Assembly (NCBI RefSeq): GCF_000359125.1 | Contig: NZ_CAAF010000047.1 | Span: 152,611 to 216,610, forward strand | Reading direction: 5' to 3' | Length of the DNA: 64,000 bases | Source: Mesorhizobium sp. STM 4661 | GTDB taxonomy: Bacteria > Pseudomonadota > Alphaproteobacteria > Rhizobiales > Rhizobiaceae | Part shown: positions 25,635 through 34,491 of the stretch, in pieces | Numbering within the stretch: position 1 is the stretch's first letter | Layout of the letters: the number at the start of each line of letters is the position of its first letter | Notes under the pieces: model-generated | Told to the model about the DNA's origin: nothing | Databases searched by the model: none | What the model saw: only the letters and a program-made list of their open reading frames with translations | Program-made: the position numbers and the translations under genes

Positions 25635-28625
25635 ATGACCGACACCCCAATGACCGATACCGTTGAAACGATCGACTATTCCAAGACGCTTTATCTGCCG
25701 CGGACGGATTTCCCGATGCGCGCCGGCTTGCCCGAGAAGGAGCCGCTGCTGGTCAAGCGCTGGCAGGACATGGACCTCTATCGCAAGCTGCGCGAAAGTG
25801 CGGCCGGCCGCACCAAATACGTGCTGCATGACGGCCCGCCCTACGCCAACGGCAACATCCATATCGGCCATGCGCTGAACAAGATCCTCAAGGACGTCAT
25901 CACCCGCTCGTTCCAGATGCGTGGCTACGATTCGAATTACGTGCCCGGCTGGGACTGCCATGGCCTGCCGATCGAATGGAAGATCGAGGAGCAGTATCGC
26001 GCCAAGGGCAAGAACAAGGACGAGGTGCCGGTCAACGAGTTCCGCAAGGAATGCCGGGAATTCGCCGCGCACTGGATCAAGGTGCAGGGCGCGGAGTTCC
26101 AGCGGCTGGGCGTCGTCGGCGACTTCGACAATCCCTATACGACAATGGCCTTCCATGCCGAGGCGCGCATCGCCGGCGAGCTGTTGAAATTCGCCCGGTC
26201 GGGCCAGCTCTATCGCGGCTCCAAGCCTGTGATGTGGAGCGTGGTCGAGCGCACCGCGCTGGCCGAAGCCGAGGTCGAGTACCAGGACTATGAGAGCGAC
26301 ACGATCTGGGCGAAGTTTCCCGTCGTCAGCCTCGCGCGGCCTGTTACCGCCGCCGAAGACGGGCAGCCGGCAACGCTGACCGAGACCGCGCTCGACCTGA
26401 TCGAGGCCCATGTCGTCATCTGGACGACGACGCCCTGGACCATCCCCGGCAACCGCGCCGTCAACTATTCGCCACGCGTTGCCTATGGCCTTTACGAGGT
26501 GACGGCGGCCGAGAACGCCTTCGGTCCGCAGCCCGGCGAAAAGCTGATCTTCGCCGATGCGCTGGCCGAGGATTCCGCCGCCAAGGCAAAGGTCACCTTG
26601 AATCGTCTTCATAGCGTTTCGGCCGAACAGCTTGGAAGCCTTACGCTTTCGCATCCCCTCAAAGGGTTGAACGGCGGCTACGAATTCCCTGTGCCGATGC
26701 TCGCCGGCGATCATGTCACCGACGATGCCGGCACCGGCTTCGTCCACACTTCGCCAAGCCATGGCCGTGAGGATTTCGATGCCTGGACGGATGCCGCATC
26801 GGATCTGCAGGCGCGCGGCATCGACACGGCGATCCCGTTCCCCGTCGACGATGCCGGCTTCTTCACCAAGGACGCGCCGGGCTTCGGTCCGGACCGCGAA
26901 GGTGGGCCGGCGCGCGTCATCGACGACAATGGCAAGAAGGGCAACGCCAACCAGGCGGTCATCGACGAGTTGATCAAGCGCAACGCGCTGTTCGCGCGCG
27001 GCCGGCTGAAGCACAGCTACCCCCATTCCTGGCGCTCGAAGAAGCCGATCATCTTCCGCAACACGCCGCAATGGTTCGTCTATATGGACAAGGATCTCGG
27101 CGACGGCACGACGCTGCGCAGCCGCGCGCTGAAGGCCATCGACGACACCCGTTTCGTGCCTGGGGCGGGCCAGAACCGCATCCGCGCCATGATCGAGGAA
27201 CGTCCCGACTGGGTGCTGTCGCGCCAGCGCGCCTGGGGCGTGCCGATCGCCGTCTTCGCCGACGAGGACGGTAATGTGCTGAAGGACGAGGCCGTCAACC
27301 AGCGCATCATGGACGCCTTCGAGACGGAGGGCGCCGACGCCTGGTTCGCCGCCGGCGCCAAGGAGCGTTTCCTCGGCAATCACGATGCCTCGAAATGGCA
27401 TCAGGTGATGGACATCCTCGACGTCTGGTTCGATTCGGGCTCGAGCCATGTCTTCACGCTCGAGGACCGTCCGGACCTGAAATGGCCGGCCGACGTCTAT
27501 CTCGAAGGCTCGGACCAACATCGCGGCTGGTTCCACTCCTCGCTGCTCGAAAGCTGCGGCACCAGGGGCAGGGCGCCTTACGACACCGTCGTCACCCATG
27601 GCTTCACCATGGACGAGGAAGGGCGGAAAATGTCGAAGTCGCTCGGCAACACCGTCGTGCCGCAGGACGTCATCAAGCAGTCGGGCGCCGACATCCTGCG
27701 GCTGTGGGTGGTGACGACCGACTACTGGGAAGACCAGCGGCTCGGCAAGAATGTGCTGCAGACCAACATCGACGCCTACCGCAAGCTCAGGAACACCATC
27801 CGCTGGATGCTTGGCACGCTCGCCCATGACGATGGCGAAGAAGTGCCACTGGACAAGATGCCGGAGCTGGAGCGGCTGATGCTGCACCGTCTGGCCGAAC
27901 TCGACGAGGTGGTACGTTCGGGCTACGACGCGTTCGAATTCAAGCGCATCACCCGCGCGCTGCTCGACTTCATGGTGGTCGAACTGTCGGCCTTCTATTT
28001 CGACATCCGCAAGGACGCGCTTTACTGCGACGCGCCGTCCAGCGTGAAGCGCAAGGCTTCCGTGCAGGTGGTGCGCCATCTGTTCGACTGCCTGGTGAAA
28101 TGGCTGGCGCCGATGCTGCCCTTCACCATGGAAGAGGCCTGGCTCGACCGTTATCCCGACGCTGTCTCGCTGCATCTCGACCAGTTTCCGCAAATCCCGG
28201 CCAACTGGAACAACCCTGATCTGAGCGAAAAGTGGAAGGCGATCAAGCAGGTACGCCGTGTTGTTACCGGCGCTCTGGAGATCGCGCGGGCGCAAAAGGT
28301 GATCGGCTCCTCGCTGGAGGCGGTGCCGGTCGTCTACCTTGATTTTCCTTCAATTAATGAACTGATCGATGAAGTTGGCATGGCCGAGATCGCAATTACC
28401 AGCGGACTGACATTTTCATTTGAAAAAGCTCCGGCGGATGCCTTTAGTCTCGATGATGTGCCAGGCATGGCTGTCGTGGTCGAAAAAGCCGAGGATCGTG
28501 GCCTGGTCAAATGTGCGCGCTCCTGGCGCTATACCGCCGATGTCGGCAGCGACGCGGAATTCCCCGATGTTTCGGCACGGGATGCCGCTGTGCTGCACGA
28601 GTTGAAGGCGCTTGGCCGTATCTGA
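25635..28625 (+). CDS. ileS: Isoleucyl-tRNA synthetase
   Basis: Charges tRNA-Ile with isoleucine. The 996-residue class Ia enzyme has HIGH at 76-79, KMSKS at 665-669, the zinc/ligand-side region [14 protein letters not shown] and the editing domain between ([20 protein letters not shown]). [19 protein letters not shown] is the expected N-terminal context. I chose [11 protein letters not shown] at 25635; another ATG lies five codons on at 25650, and an extension to 25428 would run through the family-A repeat. The reverse strand of this gene is open over long stretches, a codon-bias artefact. It is followed by a family-A repeat with an internal duplication. Confidence 0.97.
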   Translation: MTDTPMTDTVETIDYSKTLYLPRTDFPMRAGLPEKEPLLVKRWQDMDLYRKLRESAAGRTKYVLHDGPPYANGNIHIGHALNKILKDVITRSFQMRGYDSNYVPGWDCHGLPIEWKIEEQYRAKGKNKDEVPVNEFRKECREFAAHWIKVQGAEFQRLGVVGDFDNPYTTMAFHAEARIAGELLKFARSGQLYRGSKPVMWSVVERTALAEAEVEYQDYESDTIWAKFPVVSLARPVTAAEDGQPATLTETALDLIEAHVVIWTTTPWTIPGNRAVNYSPRVAYGLYEVTAAENAFGPQPGEKLIFADALAEDSAAKAKVTLNRLHSVSAEQLGSLTLSHPLKGLNGGYEFPVPMLAGDHVTDDAGTGFVHTSPSHGREDFDAWTDAASDLQARGIDTAIPFPVDDAGFFTKDAPGFGPDREGGPARVIDDNGKKGNANQAVIDELIKRNALFARGRLKHSYPHSWRSKKPIIFRNTPQWFVYMDKDLGDGTTLRSRALKAIDDTRFVPGAGQNRIRAMIEERPDWVLSRQRAWGVPIAVFADEDGNVLKDEAVNQRIMDAFETEGADAWFAAGAKERFLGNHDASKWHQVMDILDVWFDSGSSHVFTLEDRPDLKWPADVYLEGSDQHRGWFHSSLLESCGTRGRAPYDTVVTHGFTMDEEGRKMSKSLGNTVVPQDVIKQSGADILRLWVVTTDYWEDQRLGKNVLQTNIDAYRKLRNTIRWMLGTLAHDDGEEVPLDKMPELERLMLHRLAELDEVVRSGYDAFEFKRITRALLDFMVVELSAFYFDIRKDALYCDAPSSVKRKASVQVVRHLFDCLVKWLAPMLPFTMEEAWLDRYPDAVSLHLDQFPQIPANWNNPDLSEKWKAIKQVRRVVTGALEIARAQKVIGSSLEAVPVVYLDFPSINELIDEVGMAEIAITSGLTFSFEKAPADAFSLDDVPGMAVVVEKAEDRGLVKCARSWRYTADVGSDAEFPDVSARDAAVLHELKALGRI

Positions 28626-28719
28626 TGCATGTCGCCCAAAAGCTTGCCCACGGGCTTGACCCGAGGGTGTCAGCGGGCTTGACCCGAGGGTGTCAGTGGT
28701 TTTGGGATAACGACATGCA
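28626..28719. repeat. Family-A palindromic repeat with an internal tandem duplication
   Basis: The outer arms TGCATGTCG (28626-28634) and CGACATGCA (28711-28719), plus inner CCCAAAA and TTTTGGG, are as in other copies. The usual short loop is replaced by a 23-bp unit beginning CGGGCTTGACCC that occurs twice in exact tandem (28651-28673 and 28674-28696). Confidence 0.85.
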
Positions 28720-28920
28720 CGGGCACCATATCGGTGCACAAATGCCACGGCGGGCGGCTGATCGGCCCCCGCGCGTTGCCCTTAACGGGTGGTTGAGGTA
28801 AACACGCGAAACTCCGGCCGACAAATTGTCGCCGGATTTCCGTCGCAAGTGCATGGACGATGGGGACCGGACCTTTGGCCGGTGGCGATCGAGAGGCTGT
28901 CTAGAGTGGAACTTTTTGGC

Positions 28921-29607
28921 ATGACCGAGAGAACTCGCGCGCGCGTTGCGCTGCTGGCGCCGCTTGTCGTATCGGGCTTCGCCCTCTCCGGCTGCATGGG
29001 CTCGCCGACATATGGAACGGACAAGAGCGCCGGCGCGCAGCTTGCCGGCGATCTGACCAGCGCCTTTTCTATCTCTCCCCAGAGCAAGGAACGGATCGAC
29101 TACAAGCCGCGCCCCGAACTGGTGAAGCCGGGACCGGGGCAGAAGGAAAACCTGCCGCCGCCGCAGGAAAGCATCGAGACGGCGAGCGCCGACTGGCCCG
29201 AATCGCCCGAGCAGCGCCGCGCTCGCCTGCGCGCCGATGCCACCGCCAATCAGGACGACCCGTCCTACCAGTCGCAGATCGTCGACGACGTGCAGACGGA
29301 TCCGGCCTCGGTGAAGAAGGCGATGGCGGACTCGGCCTCCAGCCACCCGCCGGCCTGGTCACCGGCGGATTCGGACAAGGGCCGCGCCGACGAGATCAAG
29401 CGCCGCCAGGCCGAAGCCAACCAGGGTGATCCGAACACCCGCAAATATCTCAGCGAACCGCCCGTGCAATATCGCGTTGCCTCCGACACCGCGCCGCAAA
29501 ACGACCTCGGCGAGGACGAGTACAAGAAGGAACGCCGCCTCAAGAAGGAGTCGGCCGCCAAGAGCAAGAGCGGCAGCGGCTGGTTCGACTGGCTGCCGTC
29601 CTGGTGA
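28921..29607 (+). CDS. Lipoprotein of unknown function
   Basis: A 228-residue envelope protein. The signal ends in the lipobox LSGC (VVSGFALSGCMGSP, Cys at about residue 24), so it is lipid-anchored. The mature part is hydrophilic, Ser/Pro/Asp-rich and probably disordered (SQIVDDVQTDPASVKKAMADS, then RRLKKESAAKSKSGSG), ending in WFDWLPSW. No enzymatic motif was seen. It follows ileS by 295 bp. I chose MTERTRARVALL as the start because the signal peptide then begins correctly. Confidence 0.75.
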   Translation: MTERTRARVALLAPLVVSGFALSGCMGSPTYGTDKSAGAQLAGDLTSAFSISPQSKERIDYKPRPELVKPGPGQKENLPPPQESIETASADWPESPEQRRARLRADATANQDDPSYQSQIVDDVQTDPASVKKAMADSASSHPPAWSPADSDKGRADEIKRRQAEANQGDPNTRKYLSEPPVQYRVASDTAPQNDLGEDEYKKERRLKKESAAKSKSGSGWFDWLPSW

Positions 29608-29661
29608 GATCTTAGGGCGCACCGCTGCAGAACGAAAGCGGTAGCGGTCCTTCACACCCTC

Positions 29662-29703
29662 CTCTGGCCGGCAGGCCAGAGGGGGGTACTGTCCCGCCGG
29701 CAT
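29662..29703. repeat. Partial family-B palindromic element
   Basis: GGCCGGCAGGCCAGAGGGGG then GTACTGTCCCGCC is the reverse complement of the left end of the elements at 45331 and 49962. It lies between the convergent lipoprotein and tadA genes. Confidence 0.65.
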
Positions 29704-29741
29704 CGAAAAGGTTCCGCGACACCGCCTGGCTTCTGTCGCCC

Positions 29742-30194
29742 TTACGGTTCGCGCCGCTCCCGGAAGAAATCCTTCAGAAGCAAGGCTGCCTCGCTTTCCG
29801 CCAGGCCCGGATAGATGTCGGGCACATGATGGCAGGTGGGCGAGGCAAAGAAGCGCACGCCATTGACCACCGCGCCGCCTTTTTCGTCGGCGGCGCCGAA
29901 ATAGAGCCGGCGCAGCCTGGCGAAGGAAATGGCGCCGGCGCACATGGCGCAAGGCTCCAGCGTGACATAGAGATCGTGGCCGGTGAGCCGCTCGCTGGAG
30001 AGCTTGCGGCAGGCTTCGCGGATCGCCAGCATCTCGGCATGCGCCGTGGGGTCGGCAAGCTCGCGGGTGCGGTTGCCGGCTTTTGCCACGACCGTATCGC
30101 CACTGGCGACGACCGCGCCAACCGGCACTTCGCCGCGTGAGGCGGCGGCTTCGGCCTCGCGCAGCGCCAGCGCCATGAAATCCGGCCGCTTCAC
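29742..30194 (-). CDS. tadA: tRNA-specific adenosine deaminase
   Basis: Converts adenosine 34 of tRNA-Arg to inosine. The 150-residue protein has the zinc deaminase motifs HAEM (His and catalytic Glu) near residue 53 and PCAMC near 83, together with the family's EVPVGAVV and RLYFGAADEKGGAV. The length is normal. It is divergent from the pseudouridine synthase gene. Confidence 0.95.
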   Translation of the reverse strand: MKRPDFMALALREAEAAASRGEVPVGAVVASGDTVVAKAGNRTRELADPTAHAEMLAIREACRKLSSERLTGHDLYVTLEPCAMCAGAISFARLRRLYFGAADEKGGAVVNGVRFFASPTCHHVPDIYPGLAESEAALLLKDFFRERREP

Positions 30195-30247
30195 GCGGTT
30201 TCCATTCCGATTATCCCCTCGCTACTCGACGGCGATCCTGTTATCTA

Positions 30248-30296
30248 GCGCATGATCCCCGAAAACCGGAATCGGTTTTCGCTGGGGATCGTGCGC
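30248..30296. repeat. Short palindromic repeat, family A
   Basis: GCGCATGATCCCC (30248-30260) pairs with GGGGATCGTGCGC (30284-30296), with inner GAAAACCG / CGGTTTTCG. It sits in the divergent region between tadA and the pseudouridine synthase. Confidence 0.8.
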
Positions 30297-30375
30297 AAAA
30301 TCAAAGTACCGCAGCGTCATTTGCGCGTCCGTGAGGACCCACGGCGCTGTAGCGGCGCAAACGAGCAAAGGCCAC

Positions 30376-32406
30376 ATGGACGACAACGACAAGAAATTCC
30401 CGCGCCAGAAAGGTCCGGGCAAAAGCGGTCCGAGAGCGGCGGGGCCGCGCCGCGATGGCGCCGCCGGCAAGGGCGGCAAGCCGTCTTTCGGCGCCAAGAA
30501 ACCTTATGCGCCCCGCGGCGCCCGGCCAATAGCGGCCGAGGGCAAGCGGCCGAAGCGCGACTTCAAAAGCGGCGACAAGCCGTTTCGCAAAGGACCGCGT
30601 CCCGAAGGCAAGCCCTTCGAGAAGCGCGAAGGTCCGCGCAAACCATACGCGCCGCGCGGCGATCGTCCGATGGCAGCCGAAGGCGAGCGGCCGCAGCGCG
30701 ATTTCAAGCGCGAGTACAAGCCGCGTGAGCCAGGCGAAGCGCGCGCTGAAAGACCGTTCCACAAAGGTCCGCGCCCGGAAGTCAAGCCGTATGAGAAGCG
30801 CGACGGCGCGCGCAAGCCTTACGCACCGCGTGGCGATCGTCCGCTGGCAGCCGAAGGCGAACGGCCGAAGCGCGACTTCAAGCCGCGCGGCGACCGGCCT
30901 GCTGCCGCGGCGGAGGGTGGTGAAAGACGCTTCGAGCGTCCCAAACGCGATTTCGGCGATCGTCCCAAGCGGGACTTTAGCGACCGTCCCAAGCGGGACT
31001 TCGGTGGAGATCGGCCGCCCCAATCGACCTTCAAGCCGCGCTCGCGTCCTGCCGAGGCAACGGAAGAGGCCGGCGAACGCATCGCCAAGCGGCTGGCCCG
31101 TGCTGGCCTCGCCTCGCGCCGTGACGCCGAGGAGCTGATCGCGGCCGGCCGCGTCAAGGTCAACGGCCGGGCTCTCACCTCGCCGGCCTTCAACGTCATG
31201 CCGGGCGATATCATCCATCTCGACGGCATGGAGATCCCGCCGATCGAGCGCACAAGGCTGTTTCTGTTCCACAAGCCGGCCGGCGTGGTGACCACCAACC
31301 GCGACCCAGAGGGGCGCAAAACCGTGTTCGACGTGCTGCCGGCCGATTTGCCGCGGCTGATGACCATCGGCCGGCTCGACATCAACACCGAAGGGTTGCT
31401 GCTGCTCACCAATGATGGCGGCCTGTCGCGCGTGCTCGAACTGCCGGCCACCGGCTGGCTCAGGCGCTACCGCGTGCGCGTCCACGGCAAGGTCGAGGAA
31501 AGCGCGCTCGCCGGCTTGCGTGAAGGCATCGCCGTCGACGGCGTCTTCTATGGCGCGATCGAGGCAAGCCTGGACCGCGAGCAGGGTTCGAATGCTTGGC
31601 TGACCATTGGTCTGCGCGAAGGCAAGAACCGCGAGGTCAAGAACATCCTGGGTTCCCTCGGCCTCGATGTCACACGGCTGATCCGCATTTCCTACGGGCC
31701 GTTCCAGCTCGACGAGCTGCCGGAGGGCCATGTGCTGGAGATCAAGGGCCGGGTGCTACGCGACCAGCTCGGCGAGCGCCTGGTCGAGGAATCCGGCGCC
31801 AATTTCGACGCCGAGATCACCAAGCCGTTCTCCAACAAGCCGGTGCGGCGCACCGAGCCGCGCCAGGAAGAGGTCGAGCGGCCGAAATTCACGCGTGACG
31901 GCGAGCGCCGGCCGATCGGCGAGGGCGGGCTGATCAAGAACCGCAAGCGCAGGGAAGGCAGCCGCGACGAGGCGTTGGGCAAGCTCTCGACAAGTCCCGA
32001 AAGAAGCGCGCGGCCAGAAAAGAGCTTCGGCGAGCGCGGCCCCAGACCCGAGCGCGGCGGCTTCGGCGACAAACCCCGTGGCGGTTTTGGCGACAAGCCT
32101 CGCTTTGGCGGCAAGCCGGGCGGCGGCAAGAAATCCGAGCGCGAGCAGCGGCCGATCGAGCCGCCTGGCCAGCGCAAGGCCAATGTCTGGATGGCGGCGG
32201 GCGCGCGGCCGATCGGCAAGGGCAGGGCGGAGGCCGATGCCGTCAAGGCGGCCGAGACCAAGGCACGCAAGGCTTCGTTCAAGCCAGCCTATGGCAAGCC
32301 AACTGGCGCCAAGCCATTCGGCAAGCCGCGTGGCGAACGTCCCGATGGCGGCGGCAAGGGCGGTGAGCGACGGGGCGGCGGCCCCAAGGGTCCCAGAACG
32401 AGATGA
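30376..32406 (+). CDS. Large-ribosomal-subunit pseudouridine synthase (RluB/RsuA family) with long basic disordered arms
   Basis: Isomerises a uridine in 23S rRNA. The central 230 residues are canonical: an S4 RNA-binding domain (IAKRLARAGLASRRDAEELI) and the catalytic GRLDINTEGLLLLTNDG with its Asp. The whole is 676 residues against about 250-300 for the core family. The N-terminal arm of about 225 residues is Arg/Lys/Pro/Gly-rich with repeated RPKRDF and APRGDRP blocks. The C-terminal arm of about 180 residues is similar (GGFGDKPRGGFGDKPRFGG). The arms may bind RNA or promote phase separation, which is inference. The start at 30376 (MDDNDKKFP) fits; a longer one at 30331 is possible. It overlaps rsmD by four bases (ATGA). 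Confidence 0.93.
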   Translation: MDDNDKKFPRQKGPGKSGPRAAGPRRDGAAGKGGKPSFGAKKPYAPRGARPIAAEGKRPKRDFKSGDKPFRKGPRPEGKPFEKREGPRKPYAPRGDRPMAAEGERPQRDFKREYKPREPGEARAERPFHKGPRPEVKPYEKRDGARKPYAPRGDRPLAAEGERPKRDFKPRGDRPAAAAEGGERRFERPKRDFGDRPKRDFSDRPKRDFGGDRPPQSTFKPRSRPAEATEEAGERIAKRLARAGLASRRDAEELIAAGRVKVNGRALTSPAFNVMPGDIIHLDGMEIPPIERTRLFLFHKPAGVVTTNRDPEGRKTVFDVLPADLPRLMTIGRLDINTEGLLLLTNDGGLSRVLELPATGWLRRYRVRVHGKVEESALAGLREGIAVDGVFYGAIEASLDREQGSNAWLTIGLREGKNREVKNILGSLGLDVTRLIRISYGPFQLDELPEGHVLEIKGRVLRDQLGERLVEESGANFDAEITKPFSNKPVRRTEPRQEEVERPKFTRDGERRPIGEGGLIKNRKRREGSRDEALGKLSTSPERSARPEKSFGERGPRPERGGFGDKPRGGFGDKPRFGGKPGGGKKSEREQRPIEPPGQRKANVWMAAGARPIGKGRAEADAVKAAETKARKASFKPAYGKPTGAKPFGKPRGERPDGGGKGGERRGGGPKGPRTR

Positions 32407-32957
32407 GAATCGTCGGCGGTGAGTTTCGCGGGCGTCCGCTGGCGACGCCGCGCAGCAATTCCATCCGCCCGACCACCGACCGCACCCGCGAGGCGGTGTT
32501 CAACGTGCTGGCGCACCGCTTTCCGCAAAGCCTTGAAGGGGCGCGCGTGCTCGACCTCTTCGCCGGCACCGGCGCGCTCGGCCTCGAAGCGCTGTCGCGC
32601 GGCGCATCCTATGGCGTCTTCATCGAGGAATCGGCCGAGGGACGCGGCCTGATCCGCACCAATGTCGAGGCTTTCGGGCTCACCGGCCGCACCAAGATTT
32701 TTCGACGCGACGCCAGCGCCTTGGGCGAGGCCGGCACGCTTTCGGCTTTTGGCCTGGTCTTTGCCGATCCGCCCTATGGCAAAGGCCTCGGCGAACGTGC
32801 CCTGCGCTCGGCCAAGGCCGGCGGCTGGCTTTTGCCGGGCGCGCTCTGCGTGGTCGAGGAGGCAGCAGCGGCGCCGTTTGAGGTTGGGCCGGGATTCTCG
32901 GTGGTGGATGAGCGGGATTATGGCGAGACCGTCGTTCGGTTTATCGAGGTTGGGTGA
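32403..32957 (+). CDS. rsmD: 16S rRNA (guanine-966-N2)-methyltransferase
   Basis: Methylates G966 of 16S rRNA with SAM. The 184-residue protein begins MRIVGGEFRGRPL and shows the SAM-binding VLDLFAGTGALGLEALSRGA and the catalytic DPPYGKG. The length and motif order are normal. It is translationally coupled to the pseudouridine synthase, so the pair forms an rRNA-modification operon. Confidence 0.95.
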   Translation: MRIVGGEFRGRPLATPRSNSIRPTTDRTREAVFNVLAHRFPQSLEGARVLDLFAGTGALGLEALSRGASYGVFIEESAEGRGLIRTNVEAFGLTGRTKIFRRDASALGEAGTLSAFGLVFADPPYGKGLGERALRSAKAGGWLLPGALCVVEEAAAAPFEVGPGFSVVDERDYGETVVRFIEVG

Positions 32958-33135
32958 GCGGGCGGAGATATTGCGATTGAGGTCGTTCGGTCGAGTTCCT
33001 TCGCGCCCGCCTCTGTCCTGCCGGATGCGCCATGGAGCGGGGGCGAGGAACTGGGCGCCTTCAAAATGACGAACAATTCACTTTGCCTCAGCCTTCAACC
33101 CTGCCTATCGTCGCCCATGACAACCGGAGCCATCG

Positions 33136-34491
33136 ATGAAACCTTCTGAATGGCTGCGCGGAACGCTGCTGACCACCACGCTGGCCCTGGCGACGACCCC
33201 AGCGCTCGCCGCCGACGATGGCACGGTGACGAATTTCCTGCTCGACAATGGCATGGAGGTGGTGGTCATCCCCGATCACCGCGCCCCGATCGTCACCCAT
33301 ATGGTGTGGTACAAGATCGGCAGCGCCGACGAGCCGCCGGGCAAATCCGGCATTGCGCATTTCTTCGAACATCTGATGTTCAAGGCGACGACCAACCATG
33401 CCGCCGGCGAGTTCGACCGCGCCGTCTCGGCCATCGGCGGCTCCAACAACGCCTTCACCTCCTATGACTACACCGCCTTCCACGAGACGGTGGCGCCGTC
33501 CGCGCTCGGTGAGATGATGAGCTTCGAGGCCGACCGCATGCGCAACCTCATCCTCACCGACGATGTCATCAACACCGAGCGCGACGTCATCCTGGAGGAG
33601 CGCCGCTCGCGCATCGACAGCAACCCGCAAGCGGTGCTGGAAGAGGAGGTCGACGCCACGCTCTGGCAGAACCAGCCTTACCGCATTCCGGTGATCGGCT
33701 GGATGCAGGAGATGGAGCAGCTGAACCGCACCGACGCCAAGGCTTTCTACGACAAATATTACACGCCCAACAACGCCGTGCTGATCGTTGCCGGCGACGT
33801 CACGCCGGAAACGGTCAAGGCGCTGGCCGAAAAAACCTATGGCAAGGTCGCGCGCGGCCCGGACCTGCCGCCGCGCATCCGCCCGATCGAGCCCGAGCAG
33901 AACACCAGACGCACGGTGACGCTGACCGACGCGCGCGTTTCCGTGCCGGCCTTTACCACGCAATGGGTGGTGCCGTCCTATCACACGGCAAAGCCCGGCG
34001 AGGCGGAAGCCCTCGATTTGCTGGCCGAGATCCTCGGCGGCGGCAATCGCAGCCGGCTCTACCAGCAGCTCGTCGTCAGCCAAGGCATTGCCGCCGCCAC
34101 TGGCGCCTATTTCCAGGGCGCCATGCTCGACGCCACCAATTTCACCGTTTATGGCGCGCCGCGCGGCGACGCCAGGCTGGCCGATGTCGAGGCCGCGGTC
34201 CACGCCGAAATCGCCCGCATCGCCAGCGGCGGCGTCACCGAGGACGAGCTGGAGAAGGCCAAGGACCGCTATATCAGGTCGATGATCTTCGCCCGCGACA
34301 AACAGGACGACATGGCCAACATGTATGGCGCGACATTGGCCACCGGCGGCAATGTCAGGGATGTCCAGGAATGGCCGGACAGGATCCGCAAGGTCACCGC
34401 CGACGAGGTCAAGGCCGTCGCCGCGAAGTATCTCAAGCTCGACCATTCGACGACAGGCTATCTGCTGCCGCAGACACAGGCGGGGAATTGA
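33136..34491 (+). CDS. M16 zinc peptidase, catalytic subunit
   Basis: A 451-residue periplasmic peptidase of the pitrilysin family. The signal peptide is [20 protein letters not shown] to about ALA at 25. The inverted zinc motif HFFEH is at 75-79, and the third metal ligand is near Glu154 ([11 protein letters not shown]). It lacks the Arg/Tyr pair seen in the partner gene product ([22 protein letters not shown], with Ala where Tyr is expected), as in the catalytic half of two-subunit M16B enzymes. It overlaps the second M16 gene by one base (TGATG). Confidence 0.94.
   Translation: MKPSEWLRGTLLTTTLALATTPALAADDGTVTNFLLDNGMEVVVIPDHRAPIVTHMVWYKIGSADEPPGKSGIAHFFEHLMFKATTNHAAGEFDRAVSAIGGSNNAFTSYDYTAFHETVAPSALGEMMSFEADRMRNLILTDDVINTERDVILEERRSRIDSNPQAVLEEEVDATLWQNQPYRIPVIGWMQEMEQLNRTDAKAFYDKYYTPNNAVLIVAGDVTPETVKALAEKTYGKVARGPDLPPRIRPIEPEQNTRRTVTLTDARVSVPAFTTQWVVPSYHTAKPGEAEALDLLAEILGGGNRSRLYQQLVVSQGIAAATGAYFQGAMLDATNFTVYGAPRGDARLADVEAAVHAEIARIASGGVTEDELEKAKDRYIRSMIFARDKQDDMANMYGATLATGGNVRDVQEWPDRIRKVTADEVKAVAAKYLKLDHSTTGYLLPQTQAGN

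Noticed and set aside
25524..28295. Long open reading frame antisense to ileS, about 920 codons
   Set aside because: The forward frame is unmistakably isoleucyl-tRNA synthetase; the reverse frame is open because of high GC codon bias and has no family features or start context.
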